Position numbers and translations under genes: made by a program
Shown here: in pieces, positions 51,631 to 60,949 of the stretch
How the letters are laid out: every line of letters begins with the position of its first letter
How positions within the stretch are numbered: position 1 is the first letter of the stretch
The notes under the pieces: generated by a model
The model's database searches: none
Seen by the model: only the letters and a program-made list of their open reading frames with translations
Told to the model about the DNA's origin: nothing
Assembly (NCBI RefSeq): GCF_003545715.1
Contig: NZ_QVNU01000001.1
Coordinates: forward strand, 744,001 to 808,000
Direction of reading: 5' to 3'
Length of the DNA: 64,000 nt
DNA from: Taibaiella koreensis
Lineage (GTDB): Bacteria > Bacteroidota > Bacteroidia > Chitinophagales > Chitinophagaceae

Positions 51631-51832
51631 TAATTTTTCCTGGATATTGATATAGTCCAACAATCAAAAATACCGAAATTAGACAGCGGAAGAAAATTTT
51701 CTTGACGACGGCAACCAGCCTTTTGTTTTCGGGCAAAGCGTTTACGCTTCCCGGTAGATGGCCGTAGCAAAAAACGGCCGCAATATTGGCAGTGTTCCGC
51801 TGCCCGGGATTTAGCTACCTTCGCGAAAGAAA

Positions 51833-53770
51833 ATGATAGCACCAGAATCCATACAGCAAGTCATTAACCGGAGTGACATCGTAGACGTGATCAGCCAGTT
51901 CCTGAAATTAAGGAAGCGGGGTACCAATTATATTGCCAACTGCCCTTTTCACAACGAAAAATCACCTTCTTTCAATGTTAACCCGGCCAAGGGTATTTAC
52001 AAATGCTTTGGCTGCGGCAAAGGCGGCGATGTGGTGTCTTTCGTAGAGGAATATGAAAAATTTTCCTTCGTGGAAGCCATTCGTTGGCTGGCCAATTACT
52101 ATCAGATCGAGCTCAACGAGACGGAAGCGCCGGAAGAATACAAGCACCATCAGCAGATAGAAGAAAGCCTGCGCATCATCAACGAGTTTGCGGCTACGTA
52201 TTTCCAGGACATCATGGCGCACAACGAGGAAGGACAGCTGATCGGCGGCGGCTATTTCCGGGAGCGGGGCTTCCGGCAGGATATTATCGATCAGTTCCGC
52301 CTGGGTTATTGCCTGGATAAATGGGATGGCTTTGTTACCGAGGCTTTGTCTAAAGGTTATAGCCAGGAGTTGCTGGAAAAAGCCGGCTTGATCAAGGTCC
52401 GCGATGGCCGGCCATACGATAATTACAAGGGCCGGGTGATTTTCCCCATTTTTAGTGCCACAGGTCGTATCCTCGGTTTCGGCGCCCGTATCCTTAAGAA
52501 GACGGATCATGCGCCCAAATATGTCAATTCGCCGGAAAATGAGCTGTACGTCAAGAACAAGGTGCTGTACGGTCTCTACCAGTCACGGCAAAGCATCAGC
52601 AAGCAGGACGAATGTTTCCTGGTGGAAGGCTATACCGATGTGATCTCGCTGCATCAGGCAGGAGTTACCAATGTGGTGGCCTCCAGCGGCACTTCGCTTA
52701 CCGAAGGGCAGCTGAAGCTCATCAGCAATCTGACTAAAAACCTGACGATCCTATATGATGGTGATGCTGCAGGGATTAAGGCTGCTATGCGCGGTCTGGA
52801 TATGGCCCTGGCCGAAAGCTTCAATGTAAAGCTGGTGCTGCTTCCCGATGGGGAAGATCCCGATAGCTTTGTGCAGCAGTCGGGTGCGGAAGCGTTTAAA
52901 GATTATGTGGCGGCGCATAAAAGAGATGTAATCGGGTTTCGGCTTGAAGTGGGTATGGCGGAGGCCGGCAACGACCCGATGAAGAAATCGCAGCTGGTCA
53001 ATGAGATCGCCGAAACCATTTCCAAAATCAACAAAACAGAAGATTTCACCCTGCAGCAGCACTATATACGGGAAAGTGCCACACAGCTGCAGATCGACGA
53101 GCAGGGCCTCATTAACCTGGTCAATAAATTTATACGGGAACGGTTGCAGCAGGAACAGCGGCAACAGGAGCGGAAGCAGGCCCAGGATGTACCTTCGGAG
53201 GAACCCTTTGCCTACGTAGATGAAGAAACCGGCGAATCGATAGTGATCGACGTAGTGCAGAAAGACCATCGTGAAGAATGGCAGCTGCTGCGTATACTGC
53301 TCGAATACGGGGATAAGCCGTTTAAAGATGCCGGTACGGTGGCCCAGCTTTTCTTTGAGACCATAGACCTTGACCTCATCGAAAATACCCTGGCCAAAAG
53401 AATGGTCACCGAATACCATGAGTACTGGGCGCAGAATCACCTGCTTCCCGATCAGAAATATTTTACCAGCCATATCGACCGCAATATCCGGCAAAAGGCT
53501 GCAGATCTGCTGCATACCCATCACGTACCTAGCCTTAACTGGCACGAAAAGCACCGTATCGAGGTGTTGCACGGCGAACAGATCTACGAAGAGGAGATTG
53601 AGAGCACCTTCGCTTATTTTGAGCTAAAGCTGCTGCGCCGCCTGCTGAATGAGAATATGAAACAAATGCAGCAGGAGAAGGACGTGCAGAAGATCGTGAC
53701 GCTGATGAAAGCCCACCAGAGCCTGAAACAAAGAGAAAAAGAGCTGATGACGATCGTTATCATCCGTTGA
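51833..53770 (+). CDS. dnaG: DNA primase
   Basis: 645 residues. DnaG synthesises RNA primers at the replication fork. The N-terminal CHC2 zinc-binding domain has NCPFHNEKSPSF and YKCFGCGKGG (Cys37, His40, Cys58, Cys61). The RNA-polymerase domain has the toprim motifs FLVEGYTDVISLHQAG and LYDGDAAGIKA. The C-terminal helicase-binding part is divergent, as is usual. A weak -7 box (TACCTTCG) lies at 51815. A hairpin at 53823-53852 separates it from a convergent gene. Confidence 0.96.
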   Translation: MIAPESIQQVINRSDIVDVISQFLKLRKRGTNYIANCPFHNEKSPSFNVNPAKGIYKCFGCGKGGDVVSFVEEYEKFSFVEAIRWLANYYQIELNETEAPEEYKHHQQIEESLRIINEFAATYFQDIMAHNEEGQLIGGGYFRERGFRQDIIDQFRLGYCLDKWDGFVTEALSKGYSQELLEKAGLIKVRDGRPYDNYKGRVIFPIFSATGRILGFGARILKKTDHAPKYVNSPENELYVKNKVLYGLYQSRQSISKQDECFLVEGYTDVISLHQAGVTNVVASSGTSLTEGQLKLISNLTKNLTILYDGDAAGIKAAMRGLDMALAESFNVKLVLLPDGEDPDSFVQQSGAEAFKDYVAAHKRDVIGFRLEVGMAEAGNDPMKKSQLVNEIAETISKINKTEDFTLQQHYIRESATQLQIDEQGLINLVNKFIRERLQQEQRQQERKQAQDVPSEEPFAYVDEETGESIVIDVVQKDHREEWQLLRILLEYGDKPFKDAGTVAQLFFETIDLDLIENTLAKRMVTEYHEYWAQNHLLPDQKYFTSHIDRNIRQKAADLLHTHHVPSLNWHEKHRIEVLHGEQIYEEEIESTFAYFELKLLRRLLNENMKQMQQEKDVQKIVTLMKAHQSLKQREKELMTIVIIR

Positions 53771-53822
53771 TCCGGTGGTTCCCTGGCCGGTTGCTATTCG
53801 TAGCAACGATAAATAAAATGAC

Positions 53823-53852
53823 ACAGCTGCCCGCAGGAAAACGGGCAGCTGT
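53823..53852. terminator. Terminator between dnaG and the convergent T9SS gene
   Basis: ACAGCTGCCCG pairs perfectly with CGGGCAGCTGT around an 8-base loop. Confidence 0.7.
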
Positions 53853-53885
53853 TTATGTTGACAGCGGGCTTGACGGTAGACGCGC

Positions 53886-55301
53886 TCAATTTCTGACCAG
53901 GGGCAGGGTACCTACCTTATTGTTATAATATAGCTTCATATAGTACATGCCGGGACGAAGAAAACTGATGTCAAGGTCAAGAATGCCAGGGCCGGTTAAT
54001 GCTGTCTTGAGGATTATTTCCTTGCCGGTAATGTCGTAAAGGGCTAGCTTCAAAGGGCTGGCCGATACAAACAACTTACACCTGCTGCCGGTAACGGGAT
54101 TGGGGTACAGGTAAGCATCGTCTGCATTGTTATTCTGAATGGCGACCACCGCCGAATAGGTTTTGGCGCCGTCGCGATCTTCTTGTTCCAGCCGGTAGAA
54201 AGACGTGCCGGGCATGGGTGTGGCATCAGTATAGCGATACGTCTTCTTTTCCCGGCTGAAGCCGTTGCCCGGTAAGGAGCATAAGTCGTTCCAGCTTTTC
54301 TGGTCGGTGCTGCGTTGTACCGTAAACTGCAGGTTGTTTGTTTCCGATGCTGTAGCCCAGTGCAGCTGTACCTTTTCCTCTTCAAGATGTCCGTTGAAAT
54401 ACAGCAGGCTTACGGGCAGCGCCTGGCAAGATACATCTGTGCCCAATAAGCTGTATTGGAACACGCCTGAGCGGATGCTGTTGATGAGCGTCGTATTGTC
54501 GGTAGTATTGGCGGCTCCGGGCGTTTCGTTGGCCGCCGTCGCATTAGCGAACCGGCTGCCGTAGTAGTAGCTGCCGCAATCGAGGTAGACCACTGTATTG
54601 GCTGCAGTGCCAGTATAGCCATTGAAGGAAGGCAAGCCTACCTCCGCAAAATTGGGAAATACGGTAAAAGGATTACTAATTGCAGGAGTACTGAAGCCGA
54701 AGCCATGAAAAAAAGTGCCGTCCGGACGTCGTGTCTGTATGGCATCGCCATTGTTGGCCAGGCCTATCTGGCCGGTCCAGTTGGCGGCCAGGGGAGGAAT
54801 AGTGTTTGCGGTATAAGCATAGCTCGTGGAAGTAGCATTGGGCGTACCGCTGCAGGCCCGCAAAAGGGTGCTGGTGCCAGGCATATAATAAGTATATCCG
54901 CCGTTTTCGATATGCATAATGTCCTGCCCGCTTCCGTTCAGCTGCCTGAAGGTCCAAGCGGGATTGGGATCGGCGACATTATAGATCACAATAAGGGCGC
55001 CGATAGGTACGGCAGCAAGGGTATCGTTAAGCGCAAAGCGGAAATGCCCGTTGGCAATGCCGGGTGCTACGCCTCCCGCAAGCTGAAAGTCACCGTTGTT
55101 ATCGTCAATGATCCAATCCCGCAGATCTACCGTGCCTGTAGCCTGTGTAGTGCTGCCGACCACCAACAGCTCAATGAATTCCTGGGCACCTGCGGGTCCT
55201 TGTGAAATTTCATTAACGATGATACCCTGGGCAAACGATATTCCGGTGAAAAAGATAGTCGTCAGTGCGGCAATAGCCGCCGGGAGTACAGCTCTTTTCA
55301 T
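53886..55301 (-). CDS. Lamin-tail-domain surface protein with T9SS sorting domain
   Basis: 471 residues. A signal peptide (to TGISFAQ, about residue 25) is followed directly by a lamin-tail-like domain (GIIVNEISQGPAGAQEFIEL, with VDLRDWIIDDNNGDF), then a Gly/Asn-rich region and a fibronectin-like module (LYFNGHLEEEKVQLHWATAS). The C-terminus is a T9SS type A sorting domain (DDAYLYPNPVTGSRCKLFVS to the end VGTLPLVRN). It is thus a cell-surface or secreted protein. Bacterial lamin-tail domains often occur next to nucleases, but no nuclease domain is seen here. Confidence 0.8.
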   Translation of the reverse strand: MKRAVLPAAIAALTTIFFTGISFAQGIIVNEISQGPAGAQEFIELLVVGSTTQATGTVDLRDWIIDDNNGDFQLAGGVAPGIANGHFRFALNDTLAAVPIGALIVIYNVADPNPAWTFRQLNGSGQDIMHIENGGYTYYMPGTSTLLRACSGTPNATSTSYAYTANTIPPLAANWTGQIGLANNGDAIQTRRPDGTFFHGFGFSTPAISNPFTVFPNFAEVGLPSFNGYTGTAANTVVYLDCGSYYYGSRFANATAANETPGAANTTDNTTLINSIRSGVFQYSLLGTDVSCQALPVSLLYFNGHLEEEKVQLHWATASETNNLQFTVQRSTDQKSWNDLCSLPGNGFSREKKTYRYTDATPMPGTSFYRLEQEDRDGAKTYSAVVAIQNNNADDAYLYPNPVTGSRCKLFVSASPLKLALYDITGKEIILKTALTGPGILDLDISFLRPGMYYMKLYYNNKVGTLPLVRN

Positions 55302-55679
55302 AGAAGGTTTGGTTTGGTTATCTTTAAATTACAAATACCCACTGCTTTTAGCGCACAACAAAGGCCGGCCGGCTGATTTATGCGGTCGGTTTTCGGCCAT
55401 GGCAGCTTCACAGGTAAATGGTCACTGCTTTGGTTGTCTGTTTACTGAGAATGGCTGTCATTGTATTGCACAACTATTGTTAAAGTTTTTTTGTTCATGT
55501 AAAATGAGCTTATAGTCAATAAGCGTATAAATGCATATTTTCTATGTTGACCCGGTGCATATTTTAGGGCACTGAAGCATGGCCGTGTGGCCGGCGTTTC
55601 CGTTTGGGCCCCACTGTCAAGCCTGGGTTGTGGGTTATGCCGGCGATTTAATTTGTAATCCTTTTGCAATCCTTTTATT
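55302..55679. other. Intergenic region between the lamin-tail gene and the TetR promoter
   Basis: About 380 bases between divergent genes; no frame or hairpin with support. Confidence 0.4.
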
Positions 55680-55714
55680 TTTGCCGCCTGCCTGGATTGA
55701 TTTCTTTACATTTA
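55680..55714 (+). promoter_or_regulatory. Promoter of the TetR-type regulator
   Basis: TTTG (55680-55683), 23 bases, then TACATTTA (55707-55714), one mismatch from the -7 consensus. Confidence 0.55.
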
Positions 55715-55728
55715 ATGCTCGCATTAAA
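55711..55728. promoter_or_regulatory. Palindromic TetR-type operator TTTAATGC-TC-GCATTAAA
   Basis: 8-base arms with a 2-base centre overlap the 3' part of the -7 box and the start point. The position just before a TetR gene suggests autorepression. Confidence 0.6.
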
Positions 55729-55748
55729 ACCAATTTCCTGTCCCATAC

Positions 55749-56288
55749 ATGAACAGAAAGCAAAGTATAGCGGAAAGTGCGTTGGCCTTGTTTGCCAGCA
55801 GAGGTTATGACAATACCTCCACGCAGCTGATCGCAAAGGAGGCGGGGGTTTCAGAGGCGCTTATATTTAAGCACTTTGGCAATAAGGAAAAGCTGCTGGC
55901 CTTTATCATCAAAGAAGGATATAAACGCATTGTAGAGCATAACCGGGGTGCTTTCCAGGACAAGCAGCCGCTTGATTTCATCTACACTGTAATTGAGCTT
56001 CCCTATAAGCTGGTGTGGGAAGAGCCGCAGTTCTGGGAGCTGCAATACCGCCTGCTGGATCTTGAAATATCCATGAAGCAACACGAGCGTTTTATGCAGC
56101 CGCTGAACGCTATGCTGGTTAAGGCCTTTAAAGAACTGGGCTACGAAGATCCGGAAAAAGAAACAGAGCTGATGCTGGTCTTTGTCGAAGCCTTCTGGAA
56201 ATACCTGATCGCGCACAGGGAAGAGAACAAGACCAAATTTCTGGAGCTGCAGCTTTTTTTCAAAACAAAATATGCGCAGCATCAATGA
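55749..56288 (+). CDS. TetR/AcrR-family transcriptional regulator
   Basis: 179 residues. The N-terminal HTH is clear (IAESALALFASRGYDNTSTQ, LIAKEAGVSEALIFKHFGNK, EKLLAFIIKEGY). The C-terminal about 120 residues form the ligand/dimer domain without a recognisable ligand. A terminator follows, so the gene is probably monocistronic and autoregulated by the palindrome at 55711. Confidence 0.92.
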   Translation: MNRKQSIAESALALFASRGYDNTSTQLIAKEAGVSEALIFKHFGNKEKLLAFIIKEGYKRIVEHNRGAFQDKQPLDFIYTVIELPYKLVWEEPQFWELQYRLLDLEISMKQHERFMQPLNAMLVKAFKELGYEDPEKETELMLVFVEAFWKYLIAHREENKTKFLELQLFFKTKYAQHQ

Positions 56289-56292
56289 TCGT

Positions 56293-56318
56293 AAGGAGGC
56301 CAGGATGCCTCCTTTTTT
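56293..56318 (+). terminator. Terminator after the TetR gene
   Basis: AAGGAGGC pairs with GCCTCCTT around CAGGAT, followed by a T-run. Confidence 0.8.
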
Positions 56319-56356
56319 ATGATACTTAAGACAATTGATATCAAACAATACGTATA

Positions 56357-58000
56357 ATGGAATCCTTTACGCTAAGCGGGCAATACGTTGCCATCGAGGA
56401 GAAGAAAATATTTCCGGCCGAGCTCAGCATCGCCGGAGGTCGCATTGCGGCGATAAGGCCGCTGGAAGCGGCGCCCATGCGCTATCTGCTGCCGGGCTTT
56501 GTAGATGCGCATATCCATATTGAAAGCTCGATGCTGGTTCCCACGGAATTTGCCCGCGTGGCGGTAACACATGGCACCGTCGCTACCGTAAGCGATCCGC
56601 ATGAAATTGCCAATGTGTGCGGTGTGGCAGGTGTAACCTATATGATCGGGAATGCTGCCGGCTCACCCTTGAAGTTTAATTTCGGCGCACCCAGCTGTGT
56701 TCCTGCTACATCATTTGAAACGGCCGGCGCCACTATCGATGCTGCCGGCATTGACGCGTTGCTGCAGCGCGACGACATCCGCTACCTGGCCGAAATGATG
56801 AATTTTCCCGGTGTGCTCAATGGTGATGAGCAAGTGATGGCCAAGATCGCTGCAGCACAGCACTATGGTAAGCCCGTCGACGGCCATGCGCCGGGACTAC
56901 GTGGGGCGGAGGCCCGACTGTATGCCGCAGCAGGTATCAGCACCGATCACGAATGTGTGACCCTGGATGAAGCCCTGGACAAGATTGCCGCCGGCATGCT
57001 GATACTCATCAGGGAGGGGAGCGCTGCGCGGAATTATCAAGCGCTGGCGCCACTCTTACATAGCCACCCGCGCAAGGTCATGTTCTGCAGCGACGATAAA
57101 CATCCCGATGAGCTGCTGAAAGGGCACATCAATGAATTAGTGGTGAGAGCAGTGGCAGAGGGATACCCGGTATTTGATGTGCTGTATGCAGCTTGTGTGC
57201 TGCCGGTGCAGCATTACGGGCTCGATGTGGGACTCCTGCGTGAGGGAGATGCCGCCGATCTTATTGTTGTTGATAATCTCCGGGAATTCACGGTGCTGGA
57301 GACTTATATTGATGGCTGTAAAGTAGCAGAAAACGGCAGAAGCCTTATCGCAGCTACCCCGGTGGCATCGATCAATCACTTTAGCATATCTCCCCTGGTG
57401 CCACAGGCATTTGCTCTGCCTGCGCCTGAAGACAATGTTTCCGGCGTCCGTTGCCGGATCATCGACGCGCTCGACGGTCAATTGATCACCGAAGCTTCAG
57501 AAGCGGTATTGCCGGTAGCCGGCGGATATGTGATGACCGATAGTACGCAGGATGTGTTGAAGATCGCAGTGGTCAATCGCTATCGCAACGCAGCCCCCGC
57601 CATTGGCTTTATCCGCAATTTCGGGCTTAAGCGTGGCGCGCTTGCTTCAAGCGTAGCGCATGACAGCCACAATATAGTCGTGGTAGGTGTTGATGACGGG
57701 AGCATTTGCCGGGCCGTGAATACAATCATTGCGCACCGGGGCGGCATCAGCCTGGACGACGGTACGTCTTCCGAAGTAATGCCCCTGCCGGTTGCGGGCC
57801 TTATGACCGACGGCGATGCCGTTACGGCGGGCAGGCTATACGAGGAGCTTAGCCGGAAAGCGGGTACGCTGGGGACCAGCCTGGCGGCGCCCTTTATGAC
57901 CTTGTCATTTATGGCTTTGCCGGTAATTCCTTATTTGAAGATGACCGATAAAGGCCTGTTTGATGTGGGGGAATTTGCATTCACTACTGTGCTGCATTAG
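56357..58000 (+). CDS. ade: Adenine deaminase
   Basis: 547 residues, usual for the AdeC type of the amidohydrolase superfamily. It converts adenine to hypoxanthine. The metal-binding segment GFVDAHIHIESSMLVPTEFA, then VSDPHEIANVCG, VDGHAPGLRG, and ISTDHECVT are as in that family, and the C-terminal half has RNFGLKRGALASSVAHDSHN. The TetR gene upstream is separated by a terminator. Confidence 0.93.
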   Translation: MESFTLSGQYVAIEEKKIFPAELSIAGGRIAAIRPLEAAPMRYLLPGFVDAHIHIESSMLVPTEFARVAVTHGTVATVSDPHEIANVCGVAGVTYMIGNAAGSPLKFNFGAPSCVPATSFETAGATIDAAGIDALLQRDDIRYLAEMMNFPGVLNGDEQVMAKIAAAQHYGKPVDGHAPGLRGAEARLYAAAGISTDHECVTLDEALDKIAAGMLILIREGSAARNYQALAPLLHSHPRKVMFCSDDKHPDELLKGHINELVVRAVAEGYPVFDVLYAACVLPVQHYGLDVGLLREGDAADLIVVDNLREFTVLETYIDGCKVAENGRSLIAATPVASINHFSISPLVPQAFALPAPEDNVSGVRCRIIDALDGQLITEASEAVLPVAGGYVMTDSTQDVLKIAVVNRYRNAAPAIGFIRNFGLKRGALASSVAHDSHNIVVVGVDDGSICRAVNTIIAHRGGISLDDGTSSEVMPLPVAGLMTDGDAVTAGRLYEELSRKAGTLGTSLAAPFMTLSFMALPVIPYLKMTDKGLFDVGEFAFTTVLH

Positions 58001-58078
58001 TCCCGCGATAGGCGCTAATAATGCATAAATTGGCAAATATTCTTTAAATTTGTCCTTTGTTTAGCCAGAGGGGCTGTT

Positions 58079-58492
58079 ATGAAGTACCTTATCCTGATTT
58101 TATTATTTGGTGTGATATCGCCGGGCCTCCATGCCCAGCAAGCGATCGTCGCCAATCCTGTTGCATCGGTTTCCGAAAAAGAGAGGCCCCAGTATCCGGG
58201 TGGTGACGCTGCATTGAAAAGATATCTGTGCCTGAACCTTCGTTATCCCAATAAAGCTATCGATCAAAAGATACAGGGCGAGGTTGTTGTTTCCTTTCTT
58301 ATCGATGAGCAAGGCCACATCTCCGATATTGCGGCCACAAAAGGTATCGGTTATGGCTGCGACGAGGAAGCTATACGGGTAGTGAAAGCAATGCCCAAAT
58401 GGCAAGCTGGCCGGTTGAACGGAAAGCCCGTGAAGATGACCTATAACCTGCCCGTTGTTTTCGAGCTGCAAGAAGATGGACCAGAAAAGTAG
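58079..58492 (+). CDS. Secreted TonB-C-domain protein, copy 1 of 4
   Basis: 137 residues. A signal peptide (to SPGLHAQ, about residue 20) is followed by a single TonB C-terminal-type domain: YPGGDAALKRYLCLNLRYPN, GEVVVSFLIDEQGHISDIAA, GCDEEAIRVVKAMPKWQAGR and MTYNLPVVFEL. It has no membrane helix, proline-rich stalk or ExbB/D partner, so it is not a normal energy transducer. It is the first of four tandem similar genes. Confidence 0.8.
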   Translation: MKYLILILLFGVISPGLHAQQAIVANPVASVSEKERPQYPGGDAALKRYLCLNLRYPNKAIDQKIQGEVVVSFLIDEQGHISDIAATKGIGYGCDEEAIRVVKAMPKWQAGRLNGKPVKMTYNLPVVFELQEDGPEK

Positions 58493-58495
58493 CAC

Positions 58496-58909
58496 ATGAA
58501 GGACACGCACATGAGAAGACTTAGTGGTATCTTATGGTTCCTGCTCGTGGGCTCAGCCATTTCCTTTGCGCAGGAGAAGACCGTTATTCCCAGGCAAATA
58601 CTCACCAGCGCCGGGCAAATGCCCGAATTCCCGGGAGGGAATGATGCCCTGAAGACCTATCTCGCCAAGTCTGTTCGTTATCCCAAAAGCGCTTATAAAA
58701 AAGGCATACAGGGCCGGGTGCTTGCCCGTTTTATCGTAGAGCCCGACGGCAGCGTTTCTGATCCCGAGATCATAAGCAGCCTCAGCGAGGACTGTGACAA
58801 AGAGACCCTGCGTGTGATCAGGAAGATGCCCCGTTGGCATCCGGCACGACAAAATAATGCCTTTGTGGCCGTGTATTACACTTTACCCATTACCTTTAGC
58901 CTCGAATAA
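58496..58909 (+). CDS. Secreted TonB-C-domain protein, copy 2 of 4
   Basis: 137 residues. It starts three bases after copy 1 ends (an ATG at 58511 is also possible). The signal peptide ends SAISFAQ. The domain has PEFPGGNDALKTYLAKSVRY, GRVLARFIVEPDGSVSDPEI and LRVIRKMPRWHPARQN, with D-C-D-K-E replacing the usual GCDEE. Confidence 0.78.
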   Translation: MKDTHMRRLSGILWFLLVGSAISFAQEKTVIPRQILTSAGQMPEFPGGNDALKTYLAKSVRYPKSAYKKGIQGRVLARFIVEPDGSVSDPEIISSLSEDCDKETLRVIRKMPRWHPARQNNAFVAVYYTLPITFSLE

Positions 58910-59388
58910 TGCTTATGAAAAAAAGTATCCTGATACTGCTGGTATTCTTCCTGCCCTTTTGCGCCATAGCGCAACAGCAAAAACAAGCCCCGGCAAAAGA
59001 ACCCGCTGCCTCTGGCCCGGGCTCACACGACAGGCATAAAGAGCACAAGGTATACCGTACCGTGCAGCAGACGGCGGAATTTCCCGGCGGGGCAGTCAAT
59101 TTGCAGAAATTTCTGAAACAGCATTTTCATTATCCGCCTATGGCATTTAAACAAGGCATCGAAGGCAGGGTTATTCTGCAATTTATTGTTGATAGCACCG
59201 GTCAGATCAGCAATGTTAATGTAATGAAAGACATTGGCGGCGGCTGTGGCAATGAGGCTGTGCGGCTTGTAAAGGCGATGCCTCGCTGGCGCCCGGCAAA
59301 GCAGGATGGGAAACCCGTCAGCAGCTACTATTCATTGCCCGTTTCTTTTAGTAAAAGCAATGTGGATACCACAGCAATAAATCGATAA
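58909..59388 (+). CDS. Secreted TonB-C-domain protein, copy 3 of 4
   Basis: 159 residues. The start codon overlaps the stop of copy 2 (TAATG); a second ATG lies two codons on. After the signal (to FCAIAQ) comes a Lys/Gln/His-rich linker, then EFPGGAVNLQKFLKQHFHYP, GRVILQFIVDSTGQISNVNV, GCGNEAVRLVKAMPRWRPAK and VSSYYSLPVSFSK. Confidence 0.8.
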   Translation: MLMKKSILILLVFFLPFCAIAQQQKQAPAKEPAASGPGSHDRHKEHKVYRTVQQTAEFPGGAVNLQKFLKQHFHYPPMAFKQGIEGRVILQFIVDSTGQISNVNVMKDIGGGCGNEAVRLVKAMPRWRPAKQDGKPVSSYYSLPVSFSKSNVDTTAINR

Positions 59389-59392
59389 CATT

Positions 59393-59881
59393 ATGTGGTA
59401 CAGAATGGGAATGATACTGGCGCTGTTCGGATTTAGCCATGCAGCAAGCGGGCAGCAAATAGATACGCCCGTTCCGGCGCCCTCTCATCAGTCGCAAGAT
59501 GTCCCGGTTGATGCTCCGCCACCCGCAACGATTGCGGAGGTCAAGTGGGAAAAAGTAGATCAGATGCCAGAATTTCCAGGCGGACAGCGGGCTTTGATGT
59601 CCTATCTCTCCGGCAAGCTGCAGTATCCCGCCAAGGCTGTAGAAGCCGGCGTAGAAGGGAAGGTGCTGGTAGAATTTGTTGTTTGCGAAAATGGCGCCCT
59701 ATGCGAAGAGAAGATCATCAGGCGCCTCGGTAGCGGTTGCGATGAAGAAGTGCTCCGCGTAGTAAAGGCGATGCCCCGGTGGCAGCCTGCCCGTAAAGAT
59801 GGGAAACCGGTAAAAACGATCTACAGGTTACCGGTACAATTCAAGTTTGCAGAAGAAGCAATATCCAAGGAAAAGAAATAA
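59393..59881 (+). CDS. Secreted TonB-C-domain protein, copy 4 of 4
   Basis: 162 residues. After a signal-like start (MILALFGFSHAASGQ) there is a Pro/Gln-rich linker of about 45 residues, then the TonB-C domain (PEFPGGQRALMSYLSGKLQY, GKVLVEFVVCENGALCEEKI, GCDEEVLRVVKAMPRWQPAR). It ends seven bases before the heptose kinase gene, so all five may be one transcript. Confidence 0.8.
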   Translation: MWYRMGMILALFGFSHAASGQQIDTPVPAPSHQSQDVPVDAPPPATIAEVKWEKVDQMPEFPGGQRALMSYLSGKLQYPAKAVEAGVEGKVLVEFVVCENGALCEEKIIRRLGSGCDEEVLRVVKAMPRWQPARKDGKPVKTIYRLPVQFKFAEEAISKEKK

Positions 59882-59888
59882 CCTATTG

Positions 59889-60881
59889 ATGTTCGAAAAG
59901 ATATTCGAAGATTTTTCAAAATTACATGTAGTGGTGGCCGGCGATGTCATGCTGGATAATTATCGCTGGGGTGAGGTGGAACGTATTTCTCCGGAGGCCC
60001 CGGTGCCTGTAGTGTCCATCCGCCGGTCGGAAAGCCGGTTGGGCGGCGCCGCCAACGTAGCGCTGAATTGTAGCGCATTAGGCGCAAAAGTAACGGTGGC
60101 CAGCGTGATCGGCGACGATGAGGAAGGCCGTATGTTATTGCAGTTGCTGGAAGAGCAGGGGATCGGCACCGACCTTGTGCGGAAAAGCGATGTCCGCATC
60201 ACGACCACCAAAACACGTATCCTGAGCCGCAACCAGCAAATGGTACGCCTGGATACCGAGATGAAGGAAGAGCTGAATACCCGCGATGAGCATGCCTTTA
60301 TCGACGCCACATTGCGGTTCCTGCAGATACAGAAGCCCGATGTACTTATTTTTGAGGACTATAATAAGGGCGTGCTGAAAGAGAATGTTATTAGCAAGAT
60401 CATTGCCCATTGCAGAGCGCTCAACATACTGGTCGCCGTTGATCCCAAGCGCGACCATTTTTTTGCCTATCGCGGGGTCGATATATTCAAGCCTAATCTG
60501 AAAGAGGTGAGAGAAGGCTTGCATCTGCCGCTCCCTGCCATCGATCAGCCGGAGATGGATGAAGTGCATCGCTTGCTCCGGGAAAAGCTGCAGCACCGTA
60601 TTTCCTTTGTAACCCTTTCGGAGCGGGGCGTTTACTACCACGATGAGAACGGCGGAAAGATAGTACCTTCGCACCTGCGCGATATTGCAGACGTGAGCGG
60701 CGCCGGCGATACCGTGATCGCGGTAGCCGCTATGGTGTATGCGCTTACCCGCGATGCCGGCCTGATGGCCGAGTGGTCCAATATTGCCGGTGGCCTCGTT
60801 TGCGAGGCAGTAGGCGTAGTCCCCATCGATAAGCAGAAGCTGCTTGGGGAAATATCGCGGCTGAGTGGCGCGGGACAATAA
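59889..60881 (+). CDS. rfaE1: D-glycero-beta-D-manno-heptose-7-phosphate kinase (HldE kinase domain/RfaE1-like)
   Basis: 330 residues from the ATG at 59889, the start for which family homology begins (MFEKIFEDFSKLHVVVAGDV). It is a PfkB/ribokinase-fold kinase: SPEAPVPVVSIRRSESRLGG and GGAANVALNCSALGAKVTVA at the N-terminus and DVSGAGDTVIAVAAM (anion-hole and catalytic Asp) near the C-terminus. It matches the kinase half of HldE/RfaE, which phosphorylates heptose-7-phosphate in the LPS core heptose pathway. The nucleotidyltransferase half is absent and would have to be a separate gene. Confidence 0.88.
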   Translation: MFEKIFEDFSKLHVVVAGDVMLDNYRWGEVERISPEAPVPVVSIRRSESRLGGAANVALNCSALGAKVTVASVIGDDEEGRMLLQLLEEQGIGTDLVRKSDVRITTTKTRILSRNQQMVRLDTEMKEELNTRDEHAFIDATLRFLQIQKPDVLIFEDYNKGVLKENVISKIIAHCRALNILVAVDPKRDHFFAYRGVDIFKPNLKEVREGLHLPLPAIDQPEMDEVHRLLREKLQHRISFVTLSERGVYYHDENGGKIVPSHLRDIADVSGAGDTVIAVAAMVYALTRDAGLMAEWSNIAGGLVCEAVGVVPIDKQKLLGEISRLSGAGQ

Positions 60882-60949
60882 AAGATCAATACACGTTACT
60901 TTATTTTTAACCTTTCAAAAACCGGGATATTGATCCCAGAACACGACAA

